Positions 33,701 through 41,681 of a stretch of DNA of 64,000 nt are shown piece by piece (the stretch's first letter is position 1; every line of letters begins with the position of its first letter). Origin of the DNA: Clostridia bacterium. GTDB taxonomy: Bacteria > Bacillota > Clostridia > Oscillospirales > CAG-272. Below the pieces are notes generated by a model. That model made no database searches. It had not been told where the DNA came from and saw nothing but the letters and a program-made list of their open reading frames with translations. A program made the position numbers and the translations under genes. The stretch spans positions 1 through 64,000 of the forward strand of contig JAFUOH010000008.1 of assembly GCA_017482055.1 (NCBI GenBank). The letters run 5' to 3'.

Positions 33701-34003
33701 AAAAACACCCCGAGGGCATAATAATAAAATTATACCTTCGGGGTGAGATAATTCCCACGGTTCCACCCGATCTTTTCACTCTGTCCTGCGGCAAATACCA
33801 TACCGGCATATACCGCGTGTCCGTGTAACGGCGTCACCCGCCGCGCCATTTCCTGCGCGGAGCCTTTTTGCCCGCCCGCATACAGCAAAAGTGCGGGCGC
33901 ACCCAAGAACGGCGGTTTGATCCCGATTTCTCTGTTAGATCTCTCGCAGCTGTGAGATCCTCTCTGAAAGCATCGTCCTCGGGTATATCCGTTCGGCTTT
34001 ATA
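33701..34003 (-). promoter_or_regulatory. T-box riboswitch of thrS
   Basis: The leader between the promoter and thrS carries the T-box sequence GGGTGGAACCGTGGG (33754-33768) and, just downstream, a terminator stem CACCCCGA/TCGGGGTG (33706-33713 with 33738-33745) ending in TTTTT. Stem-loops upstream (33860-33960) fit Stem I to III. Uncharged tRNA-Thr would pair with the TGGA and favour the antiterminator. An ACC triplet occurs near 33981, but the specifier cannot be fixed without folding. Confidence 0.9.
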
Positions 34004-34009
34004 CCATAT

Positions 34010-34038
34010 ATTATACACCCCGAACGGCGTTTTGTCAA
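34010..34038 (-). promoter_or_regulatory. promoter of T-box-thrS
   Basis: TTGACA (34033-34038), 17-base spacer, TATAAT (34010-34015) on the minus strand, just after the SLOG gene stop. Confidence 0.9.
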
Positions 34039-34073
34039 GGGGTATTTTGCGGATTTTTTGATCAGTGCATACT

Positions 34074-34607
34074 TTATATATCTGTATCCTGAAACGGCAG
34101 AAATATCTTATCTGTTTCATTTAACAAAATATAGCGAATTGGTTTTCCCTGTGACTGAGCATATTTTATCGTATTCCACGTTCCGCCTATAGTTTTACCA
34201 TTCCAAATTGCGAGTACAAGATCAGATTTATCTACCATATATTGGTTTCTTTTTTGCATACATCCACGATGGAAATATGTTGAAACGTTACATATCTTAT
34301 CACACTTTGACAGTATAAAATCACGATTTTCGTTATATTCGGTCGATCTTTTAGGAGCCTTTATCGGATATGGTAAGGCAGCTTCAAGTGTAATTTCGTT
34401 ATCGTTATTTTTTAGAAGCAAAACGCACTCTGCAAAATCCAAGTCCGCACCATCAGCCATTCCGGTAACAAATTCTGTATAACCGGCGCATATCAATTTT
34501 TCAATTTCATGATATAAATGTACGTTATACTTCATATATAAAATATTGTTATCTTTTCGTTCAAATGGGAAACCTTTAGGTCTGTGTCCTGTTACACAGC
34601 AAATCAT
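34074..34607 (-). CDS. SLOG-family nucleotide-binding protein (DUF1273, YpsA-like)
   Basis: A 177-aa Rossmann-like protein with GHRP (residues 7-10), GMADGAD (49-55), an EAALPYPIK segment, and a C-terminal SDLVLAIWNG-GGTWNTIKYA pattern, typical of the DUF1273 branch of the SLOG superfamily, thought to bind nucleotide-derived ligands. GAGGTG lies before ATG 34607; GTG at 34616 is the alternative. Divergent from an XRE gene across a region with a long inverted repeat. AT-rich, perhaps horizontally acquired. Confidence 0.8.
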   Translation of the reverse strand: MICCVTGHRPKGFPFERKDNNILYMKYNVHLYHEIEKLICAGYTEFVTGMADGADLDFAECVLLLKNNDNEITLEAALPYPIKAPKRSTEYNENRDFILSKCDKICNVSTYFHRGCMQKRNQYMVDKSDLVLAIWNGKTIGGTWNTIKYAQSQGKPIRYILLNETDKIFLPFQDTDI

Positions 34608-34630
34608 AATTTTCACCTCTTTGTTAGTTT

Positions 34631-34704
34631 TTGACCAGTATCACGGTCAATATTACAACTTATTATATCATAAAATATAGTAAATTGCAACCGATATTGG
34701 TCAA
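34631..34704. promoter_or_regulatory. paired inverted operator in the SLOG/XRE divergent promoter
   Basis: TTGACCAGTATC (34631-34642) and GATATTGGTCAA (34693-34704) are inverted copies with 11 of 12 matches, 62 bp apart. A further partial half-site GGTCAATAT lies at 34645-34653. They flank the minus-strand promoter. Most likely the binding sites of the adjacent XRE protein. Confidence 0.55.
34662..34690 (-). promoter_or_regulatory. promoter of the SLOG gene
   Basis: TTGCAA (34685-34690), 17-base spacer, TATAAT (34662-34667) on the minus strand. Confidence 0.6.
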
Positions 34705-34729
34705 ATAATTACTCGGAGGGTGACACATT

Positions 34730-34987
34730 ATGGAACAAAAGCTCCGCCGTGACAGGTGTATAGGCGATAATCTGCGCGCATTACGTGAGAAATACGGCAT
34801 CTCCCAGGAAAAGCTGTGCGCAAAATTGCAGTTACGTGGGTGCGATATTGCCCGAAGCGCGTATGCCAAGTACGAAGCGGGCGAGCTGAACGTACGCATA
34901 AGCGTGCTGCTTGAGCTTAAAAAGATTTACGGATGCAGCTTTGAGGACTTTTTTGAGGGTCTTGACATCAATTCCGCCAACGATTAA
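34730..34987 (+). CDS. short XRE-family transcriptional regulator
   Basis: Eighty-five residues, nearly all helix-turn-helix: IGDNLRALREKYGISQEKLC, RGCDIARSAYAKYEAG, then VLLELKKIYGCSFEDFF. TCGGAGGG provides the ribosome site. Divergent from the SLOG-protein gene and probably represses both through the flanking inverted repeat. Confidence 0.85.
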   Translation: MEQKLRRDRCIGDNLRALREKYGISQEKLCAKLQLRGCDIARSAYAKYEAGELNVRISVLLELKKIYGCSFEDFFEGLDINSAND

Positions 34988-35095
34988 AAGCGTATTACTA
35001 CATTTTTATTACAAATATGCTCTGAGGGGTTGCTTTTTTAACAATTTATAGTATATAATATATGTATAAGCATTCTACTCTATCGGAGGAATACT

Positions 35096-36529
35096 ATGAA
35101 CAACCAAGAAAACGGTAAAAAAGGCAAGCAGCCGGATAATAACGGCATCGCGGCGGATCTCCACGAGATCATCACCGCACAGCGTGAATTTTTCGCGACA
35201 GGCAAGACTCGCGATATTAAATTCCGCCGTCAGCTGCTCATAAATTTAAAAATAATGATCCGCGACAACGAGGGACTGATTTTGGAAGCACTCCGTGCTG
35301 ATCTCGGAAAATCTTACGGCGAAGGCTACCTCACGGAAATCGGCATGGTGGAGCAAGAGATCAACCATGCGATCCGTCACCTGCGTGCATGGAGCGCACC
35401 CAAGCGCGTTCCCACCCCCTTCTATATGTTCCCCTCCACCGGCAGCAAGATCCCCCATCCGCGCGGACTCGTCATGATCTTTGCCCCATGGAATTATCCC
35501 TTCCAGCTTGCGATTATCCCTCTCATTTCGTCTATCGCGGCAGGTAACTGCACTATTTTAAAGCTCTCCGAACATGCGCCTCACACGAGCCGTCTGCTCT
35601 GTGACCTTGTTTTCAAATATTTCGACCGCGAATACATCGCCGCGTATATGGACAGCTTTGAAGCAATCAAAGCCATCCGCCGCGAGTCCTTTGGACTGGT
35701 GTTTTACACCGGAGGATCGGCTGTTGCACGCATCGTTATGAAGGCCGCTGCAGCTCAGCTCACACCCGTTGTGCTGGAGCTTGGCGGAAAGAGTCCCTGT
35801 ATCGTTGATAAGACCGCAAATCTGCGCCTCGCGGCACGCCGTATCGTCTGCGGAAAGCTCATCAATGCAGGTCAGACCTGCATCGCGCCCGATTATCTGT
35901 TCGTGGAAAGCTCTGTAAAGGACGAGCTGCTGGGATACATCAAGGAATACCACGACAAATACTGTACCACCGAGCCATGTGAGAACAGCTACTACCCCCG
36001 CATCATCAACCGAATGCACTTCGACCGTCTGCGCGGATATCTCGACGACGGCAAGATCATAATGGGCGGAGAAGCCGATGAAACTACGGGCAGAATCGCG
36101 CTGACGCTTATGGAAGAGATCGACAAGGACAGCAAGCTTCTGAACGAAGAGATCTTCGGTCCCATCCTGCCGGTGTTCGAGTTCAGCGACATCAATGTGG
36201 TCATCAACACCATCCGCAAGCGTCCGAAACCGTTGGCGCTATACCTGTTCACAAAAAGCAAGGCTATGCAGAAGAATGTGATGATGAACCTTGATTACGG
36301 CTGCGGATGTGTAAACGACACCCTTCTTCAGGTGGCAAACCCCAATCTGCCCTTCGGCGGTGTGGGTGAGAGCGGCATGGGACGTTATCACGGCAAAGCG
36401 GGCTTTGACACCTTCAGCACCGAATCCTCGGTAATGAAAGCGACAAGTCTTGACCTTAACAAACTCCGTTACCCACCATTTGATGACAATTATTCGGTCA
36501 TAAAAACCATTCTGCGTTATTTCAGCTGA
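35096..36529 (+). CDS. aldehyde dehydrogenase (class 3 type)
   Basis: A 477-aa NAD(P)-dependent aldehyde dehydrogenase of the ALDH3/YwdH-like group. IFAPWNYPFQLAIIPLISSI carries the catalytic Asn, FYTGGSAVARIVM the cofactor site, LELGGKSP the general base Glu, and NAGQTCIAPDY the nucleophile Cys. The C-terminus has the FGGVGESGMGRYHG signature. A spaced -35/-10 (TTGCTT, TATAAT near 35052-35058) lies upstream and AGGAATACT before the ATG. Oxidises aliphatic or aromatic aldehydes; the substrate is unknown. Confidence 0.93.
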   Translation: MNNQENGKKGKQPDNNGIAADLHEIITAQREFFATGKTRDIKFRRQLLINLKIMIRDNEGLILEALRADLGKSYGEGYLTEIGMVEQEINHAIRHLRAWSAPKRVPTPFYMFPSTGSKIPHPRGLVMIFAPWNYPFQLAIIPLISSIAAGNCTILKLSEHAPHTSRLLCDLVFKYFDREYIAAYMDSFEAIKAIRRESFGLVFYTGGSAVARIVMKAAAAQLTPVVLELGGKSPCIVDKTANLRLAARRIVCGKLINAGQTCIAPDYLFVESSVKDELLGYIKEYHDKYCTTEPCENSYYPRIINRMHFDRLRGYLDDGKIIMGGEADETTGRIALTLMEEIDKDSKLLNEEIFGPILPVFEFSDINVVINTIRKRPKPLALYLFTKSKAMQKNVMMNLDYGCGCVNDTLLQVANPNLPFGGVGESGMGRYHGKAGFDTFSTESSVMKATSLDLNKLRYPPFDDNYSVIKTILRYFS

Positions 36530-36555
36530 ATTTTTGAAAAATTTTCAAGTTTTTA

Positions 36556-36584
36556 TTGCATTAAAGCGATAAATGTGATACAAT
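36556..36584 (+). promoter_or_regulatory. promoter of hom
   Basis: TTGCAT (36556-36561), 17-base spacer, TACAAT (36579-36584). Confidence 0.75.
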
Positions 36585-36619
36585 AGAATATATTCTATTA
36601 AAAACAAAGGAAAAAGACA

Positions 36620-37813
36620 ATGATAAACGTAGCAATATTCGGTTTCGGCGTGGTCGGAGGCGGTACCGCAGAGGTGCTCACCCAAAACGCCAAGCTTATC
36701 TCCGAACGCGTCGGTGATGACATCAACATAAAATATATTCTCGATCTGCGGGATTTCCCCGGCAACCCCTTTGAAGATAAGATCGTTCATGACGTGAATG
36801 TTATTTTAAACGATCCCGAGGTAAAGATCTGCGCGGAGCTGATGGGCGGCTCACACCCCGCATTCGAGTTTTCAAGCGCCGCCATGAAGGCAGGCAAAAG
36901 CGTTGTCACCTCCAACAAGGAGGTAGTGGCAAACTTCGGTCCCGAGCTTCTTAAGATCGCGGCGGAAAACAACGTACGCTATCTCTTTGAAGCAAGCGTC
37001 GGCGGCGGTATTCCGGTTATCCACCCCATCGGCAACTGTCTCACCGCAAATGATATCACCGAGGTCAACGGTATCTTGAACGGTACCACCAACTACATTC
37101 TGACTCAGATGATAAACGAGAACAAAGATTTCGATACCGCTCTCGCCGAGGCACAGGAAAAGGGCTACGCCGAGCGTGACCCCTCCGCGGATGTAGACGG
37201 TATCGACACATGCCGCAAGATCTCCATTCTTTCGGCTATCGCCTTCGGCAAGTTGGTTCCACCCGAAAAGGTGCAGACCGAAGGTATCCGCAATGTGACT
37301 CTGCGGGATGTGGCAAACGCCGCCAAGTTCGGCGCATCCATAAAGCTCATCGGCAAAGCGGTACGCGTGGGCGACAAGATCAGCGCATGCGTAGCCCCCA
37401 CTCTCGTTCGCCATTCCAATCCCCTTTCCGGCATCAGTGACGTTTACAACGGCGTGCTCGTCAACGGCAACGCCATCGGTGACGTAATGTTCTACGGCAG
37501 AGGTGCAGGCAAGCTTCCCACGGCAAGCGCGGTAGTGTCCGACATCATCGAGATCGCAACATTCCTCTCTCACCCGACCCACAACATTCCCGTATGGGAA
37601 CGTCTGTCGGATGACGAGATCCTGCCTGCAGACAAGCTGAAATCCCGCTGGTACCTGCGCTTTGACAAGAAACCGAATCATTGTCTCTGCATGCTTGATG
37701 CAGAAGTTATCGAGGACAGCGAGGACTGCTACGCAGTTGTTACCGGGGAAGTAAATCTGCTTGAGATCGGTATCACTCTCAGCGAAAAATTCACCGCTAT
37801 GCGAATTCTTTAA
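36620..37813 (+). CDS. hom: homoserine dehydrogenase
   Basis: A 397-aa NAD(P)-dependent enzyme converting aspartate semialdehyde to homoserine in threonine/methionine synthesis. The Rossmann GFGVVGGGTAEVL (residues 7-19), VTSNKEVVANFG, the EASVGGGIPVI motif, GILNGTTNYIL and the signature AQEKGYAERDPSADVDGID are present. The C-terminal ACT-like region is short (about 60 residues). AAAGGAAAAAGACA precedes the ATG. The nearby T-box-thrS is functionally related but separately transcribed. Confidence 0.95.
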   Translation: MINVAIFGFGVVGGGTAEVLTQNAKLISERVGDDINIKYILDLRDFPGNPFEDKIVHDVNVILNDPEVKICAELMGGSHPAFEFSSAAMKAGKSVVTSNKEVVANFGPELLKIAAENNVRYLFEASVGGGIPVIHPIGNCLTANDITEVNGILNGTTNYILTQMINENKDFDTALAEAQEKGYAERDPSADVDGIDTCRKISILSAIAFGKLVPPEKVQTEGIRNVTLRDVANAAKFGASIKLIGKAVRVGDKISACVAPTLVRHSNPLSGISDVYNGVLVNGNAIGDVMFYGRGAGKLPTASAVVSDIIEIATFLSHPTHNIPVWERLSDDEILPADKLKSRWYLRFDKKPNHCLCMLDAEVIEDSEDCYAVVTGEVNLLEIGITLSEKFTAMRIL

Positions 37814-37824
37814 AATATGTCAAA

Positions 37825-37856
37825 AAAATCTGCGGCTCAAACGAGCTGCAGATTTT
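37825..37856 (+). terminator. terminator of hom
   Basis: AAATCTGC-GGCTC / GAGC-TGCAGATTT stem with following TTATTT. Confidence 0.8.
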
Positions 37857-37876
37857 TATTTGTATGAATGGTTCCG

Positions 37877-38107
37877 TTAAATCAGCCATGCAACAAGCGC
37901 AAACCGCTTCACCGACTCATAAAGGGAATCGCAATAGCACCATTCTTTCCCCGAATGGTAGTCACCGCCCCATGTTCCGACAGCATCCATGCCCTCTTTA
38001 TACTCGGTGGGACTTTCGATACGGCAAATATCCGAGAGGAATTCTACATATTCGCGCTTAAGCCCCTTAAGGCGCGAAAACATCATTTCCCGTGATAAAC
38101 CGTTCAT
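37877..38107 (-). pseudogene. truncated M20-family peptidase N-terminus
   Basis: ATG at 38107 with GAGGTG upstream begins MNGLSREMMFSRLKGLKREY, followed by EFLSDICRIESPTEYKEGMDAVG. This resembles the start of M20 carboxypeptidase-type proteins (leader helix, then an IESPT-YKEGVD-VG pattern). After about 42 residues the frame turns into unrelated, Cys/Trp-rich sequence and stops at 37877, and no metal-binding HTDVV motif follows. A truncated, probably dead gene. Confidence 0.5.
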
Positions 38108-38164
38108 TGACATCACCTCTTCAATAATTATTGCACCCGTAAATTGCTTTATCTAGCCAAGTTT

Positions 38165-38204
38165 TTTTAACATTCGTCAAAATTGTTTTAACATTCGTCA
38201 AAAT
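38165..38204 (+). repeat. tandem 19-bp operator-like direct repeat
   Basis: TTTTAACATTCGTCAAAAT occurs at 38165-38183 and identically at 38186-38204, a 21-bp period, ending 4 bp before the -35 at 38209. Half-sites in direct orientation at 21 bp are typical of AraC-family activators such as AraC at araI. The AraC gene at 40759-41547 is the obvious candidate. Confidence 0.7.
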
Positions 38205-38208
38205 CTCA

Positions 38209-38237
38209 TTGACAAATCCGTTTTGGTATGCTATATT
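38209..38237 (+). promoter_or_regulatory. promoter of the Asp-box protein gene
   Basis: TTGACA (38209-38214), 17-base spacer, TATATT (38232-38237). Confidence 0.85.
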
Positions 38238-38272
38238 AATTACAGCAAAATTTGTATCGGAGGTACAGAAAA

Positions 38273-39484
38273 ATGACATTCGAAACCTTAACCCCAAACG
38301 GTGCGGTTATCACCGCTCCGGACATGCGCGGAAAGATGTCCGAACCCTTCACCGCCTTCGCGGTACGCGGCCCCGGCTTTGTGGAATTGAAGGACGGCAC
38401 CCTGCTCTACTTCTTCGGCATGAAGTTCGGCTCACAGCTCGACGAGGCACTGGGCTGTTCGGCGCTTATGCGCTCCCACGACGGCGGCAAGACCTGGGGC
38501 GAGATGCGCTTATTAAGATACGACGGCGCACCCTTTGATGTTGGCGGCGGCGTACCCGTATACGACGAGGTACACGACACACTTCTTCTCTTCGCCCGTA
38601 CCCGCCATTGGAAGCCCGGTTATGAAGAAGATCGCCTTCTCGCTGAGGGTGATCAGCTCAAGGGACACACATATGAGCGTTTCTGGATCACAAGGAGCAC
38701 CGACGGCGGTCTTACTTGGTCTGACTATAAGGAGGTCATCATCGAAGGTATTCCCGAGCGCTGGACCGTTCAGAACAACCTTATTGGACACGGTATCCAG
38801 CTTAAGAATCAGAAGGATCAAAAAAAGAACGGCAGACTCATTATGCCCTGCAACCGTGCCGAGCTTAAGGCAGGCGAGGTAGACTATCAAAACGGTGGAA
38901 ACGAGTTCAGAGCCCATCTTATCCTCTCCGACGATTTCGGCGAAACTTGGCGCGTAGGTGCATTGGAGGATTACCTCGGCGCCAACGAGAGCGTTATCGT
39001 TGAGCTTTTGGATGGTACTCTCGTCTATAACTGCCGCAATCAGGGCGGTACTCCCGAAAACCGCCGCATTCAAAGTATCAGCCATGACGGCGGCGAGACT
39101 CTCGAGGGCAGCGCCACCGTAGATTCGCTGTACGACCCAATATGCCACGCAGGCTACACCACCACCGTCATCGACGGCAAGGAATACATATTCTTCACCG
39201 CTCCCTCAGGCGAGCTCGGCAACCGCTCCAAGGCGTTCGGCACACCCCAGTGCTGGGGCAGACGTGAAGCACTGCTTCTCTATGCATCCGTTGACGGCGG
39301 CAAGACCTATAAGGTTATTAAGCAGGTATCCGAAAAGGGCGTATTCGCCGCTTACTCAGCAATTCTTCCCACAAAGGGCGGCAAGCTGCTCTGTGCATGG
39401 GAATCGGGTCCCGAGATCGGACTCTACCGCGATATCAGATACACCACCTACGAGCTTTCCGAGCTTGCAGAGCTTTGTAAGTAA
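38273..39484 (+). CDS. Asp-box (BNR) repeat protein, sialidase-like fold
   Basis: A 403-aa cytoplasmic six-bladed beta-propeller. Asp boxes SHDGGKTW, STDGGLTW, SDDFGETW, SHDGGETL and SVDGGKTY mark successive blades. AERFW-type context around THYERFWITRS and the conserved LLCAWESG near the end fit bacterial exo-alpha-sialidase-like proteins, but the catalytic triad is not demonstrable by eye. TCGGAGG precedes the ATG at 38273 (the longer frame starts at 38252 without a ribosome site). Its neighbours are uxuA and a GH127 gene, so it may be a glycosidase or lyase for uronate- or arabinose-containing glycans instead of sialic acid. Confidence 0.75.
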   Translation: MTFETLTPNGAVITAPDMRGKMSEPFTAFAVRGPGFVELKDGTLLYFFGMKFGSQLDEALGCSALMRSHDGGKTWGEMRLLRYDGAPFDVGGGVPVYDEVHDTLLLFARTRHWKPGYEEDRLLAEGDQLKGHTYERFWITRSTDGGLTWSDYKEVIIEGIPERWTVQNNLIGHGIQLKNQKDQKKNGRLIMPCNRAELKAGEVDYQNGGNEFRAHLILSDDFGETWRVGALEDYLGANESVIVELLDGTLVYNCRNQGGTPENRRIQSISHDGGETLEGSATVDSLYDPICHAGYTTTVIDGKEYIFFTAPSGELGNRSKAFGTPQCWGRREALLLYASVDGGKTYKVIKQVSEKGVFAAYSAILPTKGGKLLCAWESGPEIGLYRDIRYTTYELSELAELCK

Positions 39485-39492
39485 TAACAAAA

Positions 39493-39529
39493 ATGCACGC
39501 ACTCAGTCTCCAAGGCCAAGTGCGTGCAT
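39493..39529. terminator. bidirectional terminator between Asp-box gene and uxuA
   Basis: ATGCACGCACT (39493-39503) pairs with AGTGCGTGCAT (39519-39529). A-rich 5' and T-rich 3' flanks serve both convergent genes. Confidence 0.85.
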
Positions 39530-39532
39530 CTT

Positions 39533-40588
39533 TTACTTATTCTCTTTGTTGATGGCTTCCCAGATACCGTTCAGATAAACGGCACCGAGTGCGCGGTCGT
39601 AGAGACCATAGCCGGGCTTACCTGTCTCGCCCCAGATCATACGACCGTGGTCGGGACGGATGTAGCCGTCGAAATCAACATCCCATGCCGCCTTCAGCAC
39701 ATCGTACATATCAAGCGAACCGTTCTCGCTGAGATGTCCCGTTTCGTTGAAGTCGCGGGGACCGGTGATCTTAATATTGCGTGCGTGCAGGAAGTGGATG
39801 CGGCGCTTTGCACCGAAGTGTCGGATCATATCCACAACATCATTATTCGGGTCAACGCCGAGGGAGCCTGTGCAAAGGGTCAAACCGTTGCATTCGCTGT
39901 CAACGAGACCGCAGAAGCGCTCTAAATTCTTTGCATTTGTGATAACTCTCGGCAGACCGAAGATACCCCACGGCGGATCGTCCGGGTGGATAGCCATTTT
40001 GATGCCGTTCTCCTCACATACGGGAATGATTCCGTGTAAGAAGTAGCTCATGTTTTCCCACAGTTTTTCCTCGTCAACAGACTTATATTCCGCGAGCAGT
40101 GCGCGCAGACCGTCCTGGGTGTAGCTCTCGTCCCAGCCGGGAAGCGACAGCTTCTTGGTGTTGGGATCCATCGCCAAAACCTCCGCATCGCGGTAGATAA
40201 GACAGGTGGAGCCATCGGGATTCTTGTGAGAAAGGTCGGAACGGAGCCAGTCGAACACGGGCATAAAGTTATAGCAAATGACCTTAACGCCTGCATCGGC
40301 TAACTTTTTAATGTTGCGGCGGTAAACCTCGATGTACTCGTCGCGGGAGGGTTTGCCGAGCTTGATATCCTCGTGAACGGGAACACTCTCGACCACCTCA
40401 AAAGCAAGACCGTGAGCATTTGCGTCGGACTTGATCTTCGCAATGCTTTCAGCACTCCACTCTTTTCCGGGGGATACATCGTAAACAGCCGACACGATGC
40501 CGCTCATGCCCGGGATCTGCGAGATATACTCGAGACTTACGGGGTCGCCGTCACCATAGTGTCGGAATGTCATTTTCATTTCCTTCAT
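39533..40588 (-). CDS. uxuA: mannonate dehydratase
   Basis: A 351-aa TIM-barrel enzyme converting D-mannonate to 2-keto-3-deoxygluconate in glucuronate breakdown. Typical segments: [71 protein letters not shown] and [13 protein letters not shown], with metal-binding His and Cys residues (HPDDPP, LCTGS, HARN). Full length. AAAAAGGAGG before the ATG. Its own promoter (40620-40648) is present. Links this locus to uronic acid use. Confidence 0.96.
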   Translation of the reverse strand: MKEMKMTFRHYGDGDPVSLEYISQIPGMSGIVSAVYDVSPGKEWSAESIAKIKSDANAHGLAFEVVESVPVHEDIKLGKPSRDEYIEVYRRNIKKLADAGVKVICYNFMPVFDWLRSDLSHKNPDGSTCLIYRDAEVLAMDPNTKKLSLPGWDESYTQDGLRALLAEYKSVDEEKLWENMSYFLHGIIPVCEENGIKMAIHPDDPPWGIFGLPRVITNAKNLERFCGLVDSECNGLTLCTGSLGVDPNNDVVDMIRHFGAKRRIHFLHARNIKITGPRDFNETGHLSENGSLDMYDVLKAAWDVDFDGYIRPDHGRMIWGETGKPGYGLYDRALGAVYLNGIWEAINKENK

Positions 40589-40619
40589 GGTAAAACCTCC
40601 TTTTTGCTGTGTTATTATA

Positions 40620-40648
40620 ATAATACATTAAATCTTGTGATTTGTCAA
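40620..40648 (-). promoter_or_regulatory. promoter of uxuA
   Basis: TTGACA (40643-40648), 17-base spacer, TATTAT (40620-40625) on the minus strand. Confidence 0.8.
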
Positions 40649-40758
40649 GGGAAAATACACCCTTTATTGCCTGTAACAGTAGATTTTTGATCAAATGTAT
40701 CATGTCCTCTTTGTCAGGAAAATTTCAAATTGCCGCTGCTTAACGCACATTCCCGCCT

Positions 40759-41547
40759 TCACCGCCACTCACCCGAAATAAAGCACGACGGCGTGATGCG
40801 TTTCTTTTCCCTCCATTTAGTGGGAGATATACCTGTTATGGCACGAAAAACCTTGAAAAAGTGCGAATAATTGTTGAAGCCGCACTCAAGGGCAATAGTC
40901 TCGGAAGTACATGAAGTTGCTTCAAGCATCCACTCCGCCTTTTTGACGCGCAGGCAGTTTATGTATTCAAACGGCGTCATACCGTATTCCTGCTTAAAAA
41001 TGTTGATAACATGATTTTTGGAAAAATGAAATTCCTCTGCCAACTTCTCAAGTGTCAATCCGTCGATGTAGTTTTTTTCGATATAATCTGCGATCTTTCC
41101 CGCCATGGTGGGAATAGCACGCTTGCGGTAGAGCCTGGATAGCAGCTCGAAAAATTTTGCCGAGCACTCGCAGATGGTATAGTCTCCGTGGGACATCGTG
41201 TCGATATCCTCCATCAGCAGCTTCAGTGCCTGATAGTCGAAGGTTCCCTGCTTTGGAAGCGTTCCGCGGCGTTCGTCCGACCAGTCCGCAAGAAAATGTA
41301 CATACAAATACTGAGGACTGTCGCTGGGGATAATTCCCCGCTGACGGCTTCCGTGCTTTTGGATATGATAGGTGCCCGGATACACCTCGTACTCCACATC
41401 GTCCTCTACAAACCGAAGTATGCCGTCAAACACCAACAGAAGCACGTCCTCGTTACATACTCGGGTAACGTGTTTTTCACCTTCGCTGAAATAACGCAGA
41501 GAAGCATATAAAAACGTGATCGTCTTATTTAGATTTATTCCTTCCAT
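40759..41547 (-). CDS. AraC-family transcriptional regulator of the uronate/arabinose locus
   Basis: A 262-aa protein: N-terminal cupin (about residues 20-110, with RGIIPSDSPQYLYVHFLADW) and C-terminal AraC HTH (about 160-255: DGLTLEKLAEEFHFSKNHVI, FKQEYGMTPFEYINCLRVKK, CGFNNYSHFFKVFRAITGIS). It lies among uxuA, the Asp-box gene and GH127 and likely activates them. The 21-bp-period repeat upstream of 38209 is the best candidate site. Confidence 0.9.
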   Translation of the reverse strand: MEGINLNKTITFLYASLRYFSEGEKHVTRVCNEDVLLLVFDGILRFVEDDVEYEVYPGTYHIQKHGSRQRGIIPSDSPQYLYVHFLADWSDERRGTLPKQGTFDYQALKLLMEDIDTMSHGDYTICECSAKFFELLSRLYRKRAIPTMAGKIADYIEKNYIDGLTLEKLAEEFHFSKNHVINIFKQEYGMTPFEYINCLRVKKAEWMLEATSCTSETIALECGFNNYSHFFKVFRAITGISPTKWREKKRITPSCFISGEWR

Positions 41548-41681
41548 TGAATACCACCCCCGAAACTATTTTATCATAATATTGTGATATTTGCAATGGA
41601 TTTTGTGATAAATACTCTTCAAAACAGAAATATAATATGATATACTATACATGAAATACTATTTTTGAAAGGCAGTATATT

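Noticed and set aside
33666..33809. 48-residue N-terminal extension of ThrS
   Set aside because: It is the T-box terminator region translated; the family N-terminus begins at 33665.
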